From assembly GCA_017445755.1 (NCBI GenBank), contig JAFSSE010000014.1, forward strand, positions 62,001 through 126,000: a stretch of DNA of 64,000 bases, read 5' to 3'. How positions within the stretch are numbered: position 1 is the first letter of the stretch; each line of letters starts with the position of its first letter. Below the pieces are notes generated by a model. That model was not told the DNA's origin. It ran no database searches and worked only from the letters and a program-made list of their open reading frames with translations. The position numbers and the translations under genes were made by a program. This DNA comes from Bacteroidales bacterium. Its GTDB lineage: Bacteria; Bacteroidota; Bacteroidia; Bacteroidales; UBA932. Below are positions 53,672 to 63,146 of the stretch, in pieces.

Positions 53672-55552
53672 ATGAAAAGGTGGTTTCTTCTGTTTCTTGT
53701 GCTGACCTGTGTCGCTGCTGCCTGTAAAAAGGATCAGAATCCCGGATATAAGGCCTCGGCCATTTCAACAGATACCGGGATGATCTCATTCCCGGCCGGA
53801 AGCGCCACCGAGCAGATACAGCTGCTGTCCGACGGTGGCTGGTATTTTGAAGGCCCGGAGTGGATAAAGGCATATCCGTCTTCCGGCTATGGCGACTGTA
53901 AGGTTGAGATTTCCGTTGAGGCGAACCTCGGTGAAGACGGTTCTTATTCTTCCGCCCGGGAAGCGGAGGTCAGCTTCCGCAGCACCAGGACCTCCTGCGC
54001 CCTGATTATTACCCAGGGCGGCGCAGTAACCGCGGCGGATTTCCTTTCAATGGCAGATGAAACGACCGTTTACTGGCAGGTAAGCGGCACGGTTAAATCA
54101 GTCGAAGACTGGACTTTCGGAAGACTGACGGTTGAGGATGCCTCCGGGACCCTTCCCGTATTCAATTTCCTGGACAGTTCCGGAAGGAACAAGCATTTCT
54201 CGGAGATGAACGTTTACCCGGGAGATGACGTGACCATTTACGGATTCAAGTCTTCCGAGAACGGTAAATCATGGATGTACAATGCGAGGGTTCTCAGTAT
54301 TGTGCGAAAGGGTATGGACATTGATCCAGCCGATCCGGTAACTGTTTCCCAGAAGGCCCAGACTATCCAGGTAAAGTTGACCGGAGTCAGTTCGGTTACC
54401 GCCACTTCCTCCGCCTCATGGCTTGTTCCCCGACAGCCCGTCAGTTCAGATGGCGGTCTTACTGTCGAGGTGGCTGTTTCGGAGAACACCGTGGAAACTT
54501 CCAGGAAAGGGTTGGTCACGTTTGAAGGAGGAGGGGTAAAAAGGGCCCTGACCGTGAGCCAGGGCGCCTTTGAAATGCCCATATATATGTTCGCCCTCTC
54601 CTCAACCTCGGAGAAAGTCGGCGCAGAATCAGGGGAAACAGTGTTTTACATTTCCGCCGACAAGGAGGTTTCTTACGATATGACCGCGGACGAAGGACTG
54701 ACGCTTTCGGCTTCCAGCGGCAGCGGAAACGGCACTTATACGGTTGCGTACACCGCAAATCCCTACTATGAGCCCCGGACGCTCCGGGTAACCGTCACTT
54801 CCAGGACAGTTTATGTCTCCGGCAGTAAATCCTACGTTTTCAGCATAGAACAGCAGGCAAAGGAACGTTCTGAATCCAATGTCTTTGCAAAGTGGTACAC
54901 TGACGAGGCCCATATGGCGGAGAATGCCACCTACTTTGGCGGCGTTCCGGACGTATTGTTCCTGACTCTCGAAGCGGGCGACGGAGGGCAGTATATAAAT
55001 GCCAATGAAGGGAACGGGAAAATAACTTATTACCAGGTAGATAAATCCTCCCTTAGCGGAGTCACCAATACAGACGGGGTAATCCTCTGCGGCCGCGGAA
55101 TAAACGGAAAAGGCGGTTACTTCAAGATTACCGGAGGGTACGATGGTGACTACTGGCTGATTACGGTCCCCGGCAAGGCGAAGGTCGAAGCCGGAACCAG
55201 GGTGCATGTGGCTTATTCCTCTCAGTCTTCAGCCGGAGGAATGAAACTCTGGATAGTGGAATATCTCGACGGAGATACATGGATTCCCGGAATGCAGACA
55301 AAGGCTGCAACCCGGACGAACTTCCCGGAAATGCCCGTGGAGAGCGTCGATTATAATTTGATGATGGTTGACGCCAGTACGTACAGCAAGGTGGACTTTA
55401 CCTTTACCCTGACCCATGACATGGATGAGGTCCTTATCCGCCAGAGGGTTGTGGTGCCGATGAACAACAATGGGGCGAGTTTCCTCGGGAAGACCAACGG
55501 AGGTCGTAATTCCCTGCACGAGAATATCGTCGTTGAACAAGTTTTTGACTGA
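53672..55552 (+). CDS. BACON-domain surface lipoprotein with OB-like insert
   Basis: 626 residues with a lipobox (VAAAC near residue 18). A first BACON domain (about 30-115, GGWYFEGPEWIKAYPSSGYG) is followed by an OB-fold-like segment (about 118-220, TVYWQVSGTVKSVEDWTFGRLTVEDASG), more BACON repeats (about 225-395, each ending in SQGA or EQQA), and a C-terminal beta-sandwich (about 400-626). No catalytic motif is visible; binding at the cell surface beside SusC/SusD is the probable role. One nucleotide separates it from susC. Confidence 0.72.
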   Translation: MKRWFLLFLVLTCVAAACKKDQNPGYKASAISTDTGMISFPAGSATEQIQLLSDGGWYFEGPEWIKAYPSSGYGDCKVEISVEANLGEDGSYSSAREAEVSFRSTRTSCALIITQGGAVTAADFLSMADETTVYWQVSGTVKSVEDWTFGRLTVEDASGTLPVFNFLDSSGRNKHFSEMNVYPGDDVTIYGFKSSENGKSWMYNARVLSIVRKGMDIDPADPVTVSQKAQTIQVKLTGVSSVTATSSASWLVPRQPVSSDGGLTVEVAVSENTVETSRKGLVTFEGGGVKRALTVSQGAFEMPIYMFALSSTSEKVGAESGETVFYISADKEVSYDMTADEGLTLSASSGSGNGTYTVAYTANPYYEPRTLRVTVTSRTVYVSGSKSYVFSIEQQAKERSESNVFAKWYTDEAHMAENATYFGGVPDVLFLTLEAGDGGQYINANEGNGKITYYQVDKSSLSGVTNTDGVILCGRGINGKGGYFKITGGYDGDYWLITVPGKAKVEAGTRVHVAYSSQSSAGGMKLWIVEYLDGDTWIPGMQTKAATRTNFPEMPVESVDYNLMMVDASTYSKVDFTFTLTHDMDEVLIRQRVVVPMNNNGASFLGKTNGGRNSLHENIVVEQVFD

Positions 55553-55553
55553 T

Positions 55554-58500
55554 ATGACAAAGCTCAAGATATTTTCAAGGCTGATCTCCACGGCGTTTCT
55601 TCTTGCCGTACTGTTCTCTGCCGCTCTTCCTCTATATGCGCAAGGGAACGTCAGCGGAACTGTCACTGACCAGGAAAAGGAACCTCTTCCGGGAGCGTCG
55701 GTCCAGGTGCTGGGCACAAAGCAGGTCGCAATTACGGATGTTGACGGCCGCTTTTCTATCAGGGCAAAGGCAGGTGACGTTCTGGAAATCCGATTCCTGG
55801 GTTTCGAGACCCGTCAGGTGAAAGTGACGGGAGCAGTTAAATACAACATCTCCCTGACCCCCGACCGGGAAGTCCTGGGAGAGTCGGTGGTTACCGCCCT
55901 TGGACTCAAAAGGTCTGAAAGGTCAATAGGTTATGCCGCCACGAAGGTCGGCGGGGACGCCATAACCGCGGTCCAGAGCAGCAACTGGATTACCTCCCTG
56001 CAGGGAAAGGTGGCCGGACTGAATTTCAACAACAGCGGCTCCAGTCCCATCTCCTCGCAGAGGGTTATTGTCCGTGGCGAAACATCCCTGTCGGGAGACA
56101 GCAGCGCCCTTTTCGTGGTTGACGGTGTGCCGATTACTTCAGGATTCATTCCCAATTCCTCGTCGGCCGACGGGGACGACCCGAACATAGACTACGGTGA
56201 CGGTATTTCGGACATCAACCCTGACGACATTGAGTCAGTCACGATCCTCAAGGGTTCTGCCGCAACCGCCCTGTACGGATCCAGAGCCGGTAACGGGGCC
56301 ATAATAATAACCACGAAGTCAGGGACCGGCGAAAAGACCGGACTTGGTATAACCTATGCCACCCAGTTCACGGCCGAAAAGGCCGGGTTTTGGCCCGACT
56401 TCCAGACTACTTACGGGACCGGCAGCGACATGGGATATGAACCATACTGCTTCTGGAACGCCTCCATCAACACCGACGGCGTCGCGCGCAACGACACCAG
56501 GTATGCCTATGGCGAGGCATACGGCGACGGAACCAAACTCCGTTTCCAGTACGAAGGATACGACTGGGAGACGGGGAAGGCCTTCAAGACGCCGTTCTAT
56601 TATCATGACGACTGGTTTACCGGTATCTTCCGTACCGGCTGGACCCTGGATCACCGCCTTACTTTTGAGGGCAGTCTCGGGAAGGGTAACAGCGTCCGGC
56701 TTTCCTATAAGCATTCCACCAATGAATGGGTGCTTCCCAACACCGGATACAAGAAGAACTCCCTTGCCCTTTCGGTGGCCCAGAAGTTTTCCTCAAGGAT
56801 GACGCTGAATGCCAAGGTAAACTACTACGGGACCGATTCCGACAACATGCCGGCCAGCACGTACACAAACAATAACGTGATGTACCAGATGATCTGGAGC
56901 CGCACCAACCAGAGCCCGAAGGATTATTGGGATGAGTACGCCGGCGGCAGGATCAACGAATTCACCTACAGGAACCGCTCATACAGCGTGGCTTCGTCGA
57001 ACTCCAATTTCTTCAACCCGTACTACACCCTCTACGAGATGACAAACTCCCAGGACCGGGACCGTGTGCTGGGTTCGGCGGGACTGAACGTGGACCTGTG
57101 GCGGAACAAGATAACCCTCGAGGTCAAGACCGCCCTGGACCTTATGACAGAGTTCCGTACCCAGCGGAAGCCGTACTACTCGTACAACTATACGTATGGC
57201 TTTTACAGGGAACAGAACAATGCCATCATTGACTTCAACAACGACTTCATGCTGAAGTATGTGGACAGCTATCTGGGAGGTGACCTTACCCTTACGGCCG
57301 GCTTCGGCGGAAATAACCGCCACGTGGACATAAGAAGGCAGAAATATACCATCACAAGACTTGACATCGAAGGGGTATATACGACTGTGAACTATCCGAG
57401 CGAGATTATTCCCGACCAGACCAACGTACGTTCGGAGATGATAGTGAACAGTCTTTACGGACTGGTTTCCCTCGGCTGGAAAGATGCCGTTTACCTCGAT
57501 ATAACCGGGCGAAATGACTGGTCATCCACCCTCAGCCCTTCCCACTGGTCATACTTCTATCCCTCGGTGAGCTCCAGCGTGATGTTGGACAAGATCTTTA
57601 ACTTCAAGCTTAACGCCCCGTGGATCAACTTCCTTAAATTCAGGGGTTCATGGGCCAATGTGGGAGATGCGACCTCCCCCTATTCGCTGAAGGAATACTG
57701 GGGAGCCACGAGTTACCCGGGAGGATTCCGGCTCTCCGGGGTCTATCCTAACGAGAACATCAAACCCCACAATGTTTCCACATGGGAGGCAGGTCTGGAA
57801 GGGAAGTTCTTCGCCAACAGGTTGCGCTTTGACGTTGCAGTATATCGCTCCGACATCACCAACCAGATTTACGACGTGCTCTATGACTATTCCGTGGGAG
57901 CCAAATACTTTACCGAGAACATCGGACGCATTATTAACAGGGGAGTGGAATTCTCTTTCGGATTCACTCCGCTGAGGCGCAGGTTGCTCCGCTGGGACAT
58001 TGATATCAACGCCGCCCATAACTCCGGCGTCCTCGCAGAGATGTATGACGGCTGGGACCCGGCAACGCCCCACCAGGCCAGCTACGGAAGCACCGTCGGA
58101 AACCGGCTTTTCGTTTATGACTACGTAGGAAAGAAGATGGGTGAGCTCTGGGGAAAGGCCCTGGTTAAGGCCCCGCAGGGTGCGACCTATACCGATGAGA
58201 ACGGCAACACAGTGGACTGCTCCGGTGCCACGGTGCTCGATGCCGCGACCGGAATGCCCGCCTTCGCGGAAGAGCTCATGTACCTCGGAAATGTCAATCC
58301 CGATTGGACAGGAGGTCTGAACAGCAACTTTACATACAAGGGCTTTTCTCTCAGCATGGCATTTACGGCGCAGCTGGGCGGTGTGAAATTCTCCCAGTCC
58401 GCCGCTGCCCTCGGATATCAGGGCAAACTCAAGAACACCCTTAAGGGCCGCTATGCAGGACTTGTAGCGGAGGGTGTCAATGCCGTGACTGACGCTGAAG

Positions 58501-58856
58501 GAAACGTTGTGTCTTATGTCAAGAACAACACCATAGTTGAAGACGTTTATTCGTACTACGCCTCCCTGCAGTGCAACCGTTACAACTTTGAGGAATATAC
58601 TTATGACTGCTCCTTCATAAAGATGAAAGAACTTACGGTCCAGTATGATTTCCCGAAAAAGCTGCTTGAAAAGACGAAGGTTGTCAAGGGGCTTATGCTG
58701 GGGGCTTACGCCACCAATCTTTTCTGTCTGACCCACTATCCGTTCTTCGACCCCGAATCGGGACTTATGAGCGGCAGCAACATACTAAGGGGTATAGAAC
58801 TGGGAGTTTTTCCCATGACACGTACTTACGGTGGTAGTTTAAGAGTCAAGTTTTAA
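55554..58856 (+). CDS. SusC/RagA-family TonB-dependent transporter
   Basis: 1100 residues from the ATG at 55554, which begins the signal peptide (ending PLYAQ). Carboxypeptidase-regulatory-like domain (about 33-105, GNVSGTVTDQEKEPLPGASV), then a plug with GKVAGLNFNNSG and RGETSLSGDSSALFVVDGVP, and a barrel ending YGGSLRVKF. The junction SVVTALGLKRSERSIGYA differs from the VVVGYGTQKK form of the other two and belongs to the subgroup that pairs with SusD-like_2 proteins, as here. No STN domain. Confidence 0.95.
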   Translation: MTKLKIFSRLISTAFLLAVLFSAALPLYAQGNVSGTVTDQEKEPLPGASVQVLGTKQVAITDVDGRFSIRAKAGDVLEIRFLGFETRQVKVTGAVKYNISLTPDREVLGESVVTALGLKRSERSIGYAATKVGGDAITAVQSSNWITSLQGKVAGLNFNNSGSSPISSQRVIVRGETSLSGDSSALFVVDGVPITSGFIPNSSSADGDDPNIDYGDGISDINPDDIESVTILKGSAATALYGSRAGNGAIIITTKSGTGEKTGLGITYATQFTAEKAGFWPDFQTTYGTGSDMGYEPYCFWNASINTDGVARNDTRYAYGEAYGDGTKLRFQYEGYDWETGKAFKTPFYYHDDWFTGIFRTGWTLDHRLTFEGSLGKGNSVRLSYKHSTNEWVLPNTGYKKNSLALSVAQKFSSRMTLNAKVNYYGTDSDNMPASTYTNNNVMYQMIWSRTNQSPKDYWDEYAGGRINEFTYRNRSYSVASSNSNFFNPYYTLYEMTNSQDRDRVLGSAGLNVDLWRNKITLEVKTALDLMTEFRTQRKPYYSYNYTYGFYREQNNAIIDFNNDFMLKYVDSYLGGDLTLTAGFGGNNRHVDIRRQKYTITRLDIEGVYTTVNYPSEIIPDQTNVRSEMIVNSLYGLVSLGWKDAVYLDITGRNDWSSTLSPSHWSYFYPSVSSSVMLDKIFNFKLNAPWINFLKFRGSWANVGDATSPYSLKEYWGATSYPGGFRLSGVYPNENIKPHNVSTWEAGLEGKFFANRLRFDVAVYRSDITNQIYDVLYDYSVGAKYFTENIGRIINRGVEFSFGFTPLRRRLLRWDIDINAAHNSGVLAEMYDGWDPATPHQASYGSTVGNRLFVYDYVGKKMGELWGKALVKAPQGATYTDENGNTVDCSGATVLDAATGMPAFAEELMYLGNVNPDWTGGLNSNFTYKGFSLSMAFTAQLGGVKFSQSAAALGYQGKLKNTLKGRYAGLVAEGVNAVTDAEGNVVSYVKNNTIVEDVYSYYASLQCNRYNFEEYTYDCSFIKMKELTVQYDFPKKLLEKTKVVKGLMLGAYATNLFCLTHYPFFDPESGLMSGSNILRGIELGVFPMTRTYGGSLRVKF

Positions 58857-58868
58857 CCCTGCAGCGCC

Positions 58869-60467
58869 ATGAAAACAAGAATAACATTTTTTGCCACAAC
58901 CATTCTTGCCGCCCTTGCCGTGCTCTCCTGTACCGCGGGGTTTGAAAAAGCCAACACCAATCCGAACTCCATTGCCTACGGAGACGGACTGATGAGGGCC
59001 GACAACCTGTTTGAGCCGGTATTCTATGGTATCGGGAAGTCACTGCAGTCAAATATAAGGGGACTCAGCAACGAGATTGCCGGGGTCACCGCCCATGTGT
59101 CCGGAATGTCTGGACAGGTGCACACTTATTTTATCACGGACGGTAACTTCCAGGGCGTCTGGGACAGCTACATGCGTTATGCCTTCGACAGCAGTCTGCT
59201 CATTGAGGCCGCCAGAAACTCCGGAGACCGTTTTCTGGAAGGCGCAGGGCTTATTCTGGAATCCTACTGCTACTACATCCTTGCCTCTATCTGGGGCGAT
59301 GTACCCCGCAGCGAGGCCTTCCAGGGCCGTTCCGTTGAGAATTCCAACAGGACTCCGGTACTGGATTCCCAGTTGGATGTCTATTCCTGGATAATTGGAA
59401 CTCTGGAAGAGGCGGCCGAAATTTTCGCCTCCGCCCCTGTTCCGAAAAAGCCCGCCCAGGACCGAATGTACAATGGCGACTGCCTGAAATGGCAGAAATT
59501 TGCCAACTCTTTGAAAATGAGAGTACTGTGTTTGCTCGCAAACATGGATGACAAGTATTGGAACGCCATTGAGGAGATGGCCCTCAACCCGTCGAAATAC
59601 CCTGTTTTCACATCTAATGAAGACAACGCCGAGGTACCGTTCTCCGATTCAGACCCCTACCGTTCCTACTACGGAGAGCAGGAATATGAAAAGACGGACA
59701 TTACCAGCTACCGTCTCACGGAGGCCGTGATAAAGCTGATGAGCGGTTCAATATGCAACGATCCGAGAATCAATCTCTATGGGGAAATAAACGGGTCTTC
59801 ATGGAAGGGCGCTATAGCCGGCTGCACGCCGCTTGAAAGATCTACGGCCGCTTCCGGAGCGGCTTCGGGGAACTTCAATATCCTCTGCCAGAGCGCCAGC
59901 CCCGCAATCCTCATGGACTGGTCTGAGATTCTCTTTATCTACGCCGAGGGGATGGAAAAGAACAAAATCAGCATCCCGGGTACTTCGGCATCGCTTTACT
60001 ACCAGGCCGTAAACGCCAGTATTGACCGGTGGGCAGTGTATGGGAGTTGGAATACCCCCGCCACTACCGTGGTGCAGGCGAACAAGGATGTCTTCTTCTC
60101 TTCGGATATCGGTTCATTTGAACTTGCCGGCACTCCCGGCTCCATTTACGCCGACAAACTGGACTGCATCCTTTCGCAGAAATGGCTCTCGATGTTCTAC
60201 TGCGGCTGGGAAGCGTGGATAAACTGGCGAAGGAACGAGTTCCCGATACTGAAAATCGGGCATGGGACCAGTCCCAATGACTATGAACTCCCGACCCGGC
60301 TGGGTTATCCGAGCAGCATAGTTGCGTCCAACTCTGCGAATGTCCAGAAGGCCCTGGAGCGCATGGGAGGCAGTAATGACATGCACACTCCTCTGGTCTG
60401 GAGCTACAAGGCCCTGAACGGGGGCTCCAAGTATGAGCACACCAAGGAATATACCCTTTCACATTGA
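58869..60467 (+). CDS. SusD-like_2 family surface lipoprotein
   Basis: 532 residues with a lipobox (AVLSC near residue 21) and the start FEKANTNPNSIAYGD, typical of the PF12771 SusD-like_2 group. Family blocks include ILESYCYYILASIWGDVPRSEA, KWQKFANSLKMRVL, ILMDWSEILFIYAEG and WEAWINWRRNEFP. It binds the substrate of the preceding SusC. This subgroup often serves ligands other than large polysaccharides, but that is not a rule. Confidence 0.93.
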   Translation: MKTRITFFATTILAALAVLSCTAGFEKANTNPNSIAYGDGLMRADNLFEPVFYGIGKSLQSNIRGLSNEIAGVTAHVSGMSGQVHTYFITDGNFQGVWDSYMRYAFDSSLLIEAARNSGDRFLEGAGLILESYCYYILASIWGDVPRSEAFQGRSVENSNRTPVLDSQLDVYSWIIGTLEEAAEIFASAPVPKKPAQDRMYNGDCLKWQKFANSLKMRVLCLLANMDDKYWNAIEEMALNPSKYPVFTSNEDNAEVPFSDSDPYRSYYGEQEYEKTDITSYRLTEAVIKLMSGSICNDPRINLYGEINGSSWKGAIAGCTPLERSTAASGAASGNFNILCQSASPAILMDWSEILFIYAEGMEKNKISIPGTSASLYYQAVNASIDRWAVYGSWNTPATTVVQANKDVFFSSDIGSFELAGTPGSIYADKLDCILSQKWLSMFYCGWEAWINWRRNEFPILKIGHGTSPNDYELPTRLGYPSSIVASNSANVQKALERMGGSNDMHTPLVWSYKALNGGSKYEHTKEYTLSH

Positions 60468-60472
60468 CGACG

Positions 60473-61786
60473 ATGAGATACAATAGAAAGCATACGGGGC
60501 TGGTCGCATTTGCCATTGCCATGATATTGCCGCTTTCGTGCAACGAGGAGGGAACTCTCTCGCCCAAAGGGGATTCTTTTTACATCGAGGGAGGCACCTA
60601 TACCCTCGAAGCCCCTGTAAGCGGGATCAGTTACAATAAGGATGATAAAGCCAAAAACCGCATTACGATTCGTTCGGATGCCGATTGGGAAATAGTCCCG
60701 GAAGGGGAGTATGACTGGGTCCACCCCTTCCCTGACAGGGGGACCGGTTCGGGGTATTTCTATTTTATAGTTTCCGCGAGCACGGCTCCGGAAGAGAGGA
60801 CGGCGGTCTTTCTTTTCAAGGTTAACGGGAAGACGTATTCGGAATCGTTTACCGTTGTCCAGGATGGAGTCGGGCCGAGCATCAGCGTGCAGTCCGACAA
60901 GTACAAGATCAAGGGCGACGGAGCCGACCTTAAGATACCCCTGGTTACCAATATCGACTATCATGTTGAATTCCAGAATGATGCCGACTGGATAAAGATT
61001 CGGAAAACCACGCGGGATTCGCTCTGCCTTTCCGTCCTTCCCTCCCAGATCAAGGAGGATCGCTCTGCGACCCTCAATCTTCGCAACGATCAGTACAATG
61101 TCGATACCTTCATAACCATAACCCAGGCGGGTGGGGCCGGAAGGACCGCGACCACCTTGGCCCATTGGTCATTCCCGGAGCCCTCGTCCGCCCTTAACGG
61201 AGTGGTTTACAATACGAGTGAGAAATGGTACAAGTCCGATGACGGCAAGGCGCTATACCAGTGGTATACAGAAGTTTCGGCTTCGGGCGCCTCCAGTACC
61301 TATGTCTTCGACAAGACCAATAACTATGTCCGTTTCCTCTGTCAGGGTATGTGCAAGGGCGATTACGCCATAATGACAATCCCTGTGGAAAACATCGAGG
61401 AAGGTACCATAGAATATACATTCCACGGCAGCGGATCCAAGTCAGGGCCCAAGTTCTGGCTGGCAGAATGGTCGTTGGACGGGAACATATGGCATGAGAT
61501 AGACCCAAAGACCACGACTGAAGCTTTCAGCGACGGGAGCAACTCCCGTGATATCACCTGGACCTACTGTTACCATTACGAAACCATAGGGTCGGTGGCG
61601 AATTACCTCCATGATTTCGCTCTCTCGTTCCCATTCCCCGGCGTCAATGGGAGCGGAACTCTGTACATAAGGCATACAATAGCTGACAGCATGTACATTG
61701 ACAGAAGCAAGGATTCCGTGCCCGGATACAATGGAACCACACGTGTTGCGATAGACATTATTGTTGACCATCTATCAGTTGAATAA
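60473..61786 (+). CDS. BACON-domain surface lipoprotein
   Basis: 437 residues from the ATG at 60473; a TTG 9 nt upstream is possible but unneeded. Lipobox LPLSC near residue 23. Two BACON-like domains: about 40-130 (RSDADWEIVPEGEYDWVHPF, ending FTVVQDG) and about 135-215 (VTNIDYHVEFQNDADWIKI, ending ITITQAG). The C-terminal part (about 220-437) is a beta-sandwich like that of 53672 (ATTLAHWSFPEPSS and PKFWLAEWSLDGNIWHEI). Likely a ligand-binding surface protein. Confidence 0.78.
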   Translation: MRYNRKHTGLVAFAIAMILPLSCNEEGTLSPKGDSFYIEGGTYTLEAPVSGISYNKDDKAKNRITIRSDADWEIVPEGEYDWVHPFPDRGTGSGYFYFIVSASTAPEERTAVFLFKVNGKTYSESFTVVQDGVGPSISVQSDKYKIKGDGADLKIPLVTNIDYHVEFQNDADWIKIRKTTRDSLCLSVLPSQIKEDRSATLNLRNDQYNVDTFITITQAGGAGRTATTLAHWSFPEPSSALNGVVYNTSEKWYKSDDGKALYQWYTEVSASGASSTYVFDKTNNYVRFLCQGMCKGDYAIMTIPVENIEEGTIEYTFHGSGSKSGPKFWLAEWSLDGNIWHEIDPKTTTEAFSDGSNSRDITWTYCYHYETIGSVANYLHDFALSFPFPGVNGSGTLYIRHTIADSMYIDRSKDSVPGYNGTTRVAIDIIVDHLSVE

Positions 61787-61787
61787 G

Positions 61788-63146
61788 ATGAAAAGAAGAG
61801 ACTTTCTAAAGAAATCGGCCATCCTGGCCGCAGCGGCTGGAGTAGGAAGAGTTCCGGCCAAGGCGGAAATTCTGGGCGCTGCGGAAAATCAGGATTTCGA
61901 AGGCAAGCTGATTGTTTCCGAACCGATGCTCCAGAACTACGCGGAGACATCCGTCGCGGTGGTCTTCGCGGTAAGCTCCCTCGCCAACGGTTTTGTGGAA
62001 GTGGGGAAAGCTCCCGACCTCTCTGACGCAAGGAGGGTCATGTGCGGAGGTTTCCGCACAACGGATATCGACGAAAGCGTAATGAGGATCCGGCTTACTT
62101 CCCTTGAGCCCTCTACCCGGTATTATTACCGAATCGGCGCCCATAAGATTAAATACAAGGACGGATACAACATGTCTGTGGAAGGGACTGAAATCCGTGA
62201 CAGGATATACAGCTTCACAACGGCCGGAAAGGACAGCACAGCCCATTTCTGCGTCATAAACGACACCCATTCGCGGTGGGAGTCCTTCGGCCCCATAACA
62301 GATAAGCTTGCCGCCCTCTCGCCCTCCTGCGTGATATGGAACGGAGATGCAACCAATAGGGAGGAAACAATTGATAAACAGGTACGTATCTTCCTTAATC
62401 CGAAAATTGACAGGAAGGATTATGCTTCCTGCACTCCCTATCTTCTCTGCCCAGGCAACCATGACCAGAGGGGCCGGGCGAACCGTAACCTTGAAAAAAT
62501 CTGGCTTTTCCGCCAGAACGAGGAGAGGTCTTCCCGCGACTGGGATCTCGGCCGTAATTTCGCCGTCAGGATGGGAGATATAGCCATGATAGGCCTTGAC
62601 ACCGGAGAGGACAAGCTGGACACTAATCCCCGCTTTGCCGGACTTTTCAACAACGGGGCATACCGCGAGGCGCAGCGCCTCTGGCTGGAAGATGCACTCA
62701 AGAGGGAAGAGATATCCTCGGCTCCCTTCCTCGTGGCCTTCTGCCATATTCCTCTTTTTGATGACAATCCCAATGCCAACCCCGGCGACGTGTATCCCGA
62801 TGACCATGATATCCGATACAAGCACGGCTATGCCGCCTGGCAGCGTACCTGCTTCAATCTGTGGGGACCGCTTCTTAATGAAGCCGGATGCCAGCTGGTC
62901 ATAACCGGCCATCAGCACATATACCGTTATCTTCCTTCTGGCGATGGTCGCCACTGGGGAGAGATAATTGGCGGAGGCCCCGACATGGGTTATACCGAAA
63001 AAGACGGGGTGCGTAAGGAAAAGCCCGAGAGCTTCCCAACCGTTGTGGACGGACAGATCCGAAAGGGAAAGCTGGAAATAAATGTCTTCAATATAGTTAC
63101 GGGAAAGGTCCAGGAAACCCTTGAATTCAAACCCAGAAAGATATGA
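61788..63146 (+). CDS. Tat-exported calcineurin-like phosphoesterase
   Basis: 452 residues. The ATG at 61788 gives a twin-arginine signal (MKRRDFLKKSAILAAAAG), so it is exported folded, perhaps with metals loaded. An FN3-like N-terminal domain as in purple acid phosphatases (about 45-145, STRYYYRIGAH) precedes the core: INDTHSRW near 158, WNGDATNRE, CPGNHDQRG near 223, AFCHIPLFDD and TGHQHIYRY near 373. It differs from the lipoprotein phosphoesterases at 17856 and 39024 in export route and in lacking MetallophosC. It overlaps the next gene by 4 nt. Confidence 0.88.
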   Translation: MKRRDFLKKSAILAAAAGVGRVPAKAEILGAAENQDFEGKLIVSEPMLQNYAETSVAVVFAVSSLANGFVEVGKAPDLSDARRVMCGGFRTTDIDESVMRIRLTSLEPSTRYYYRIGAHKIKYKDGYNMSVEGTEIRDRIYSFTTAGKDSTAHFCVINDTHSRWESFGPITDKLAALSPSCVIWNGDATNREETIDKQVRIFLNPKIDRKDYASCTPYLLCPGNHDQRGRANRNLEKIWLFRQNEERSSRDWDLGRNFAVRMGDIAMIGLDTGEDKLDTNPRFAGLFNNGAYREAQRLWLEDALKREEISSAPFLVAFCHIPLFDDNPNANPGDVYPDDHDIRYKHGYAAWQRTCFNLWGPLLNEAGCQLVITGHQHIYRYLPSGDGRHWGEIIGGGPDMGYTEKDGVRKEKPESFPTVVDGQIRKGKLEINVFNIVTGKVQETLEFKPRKI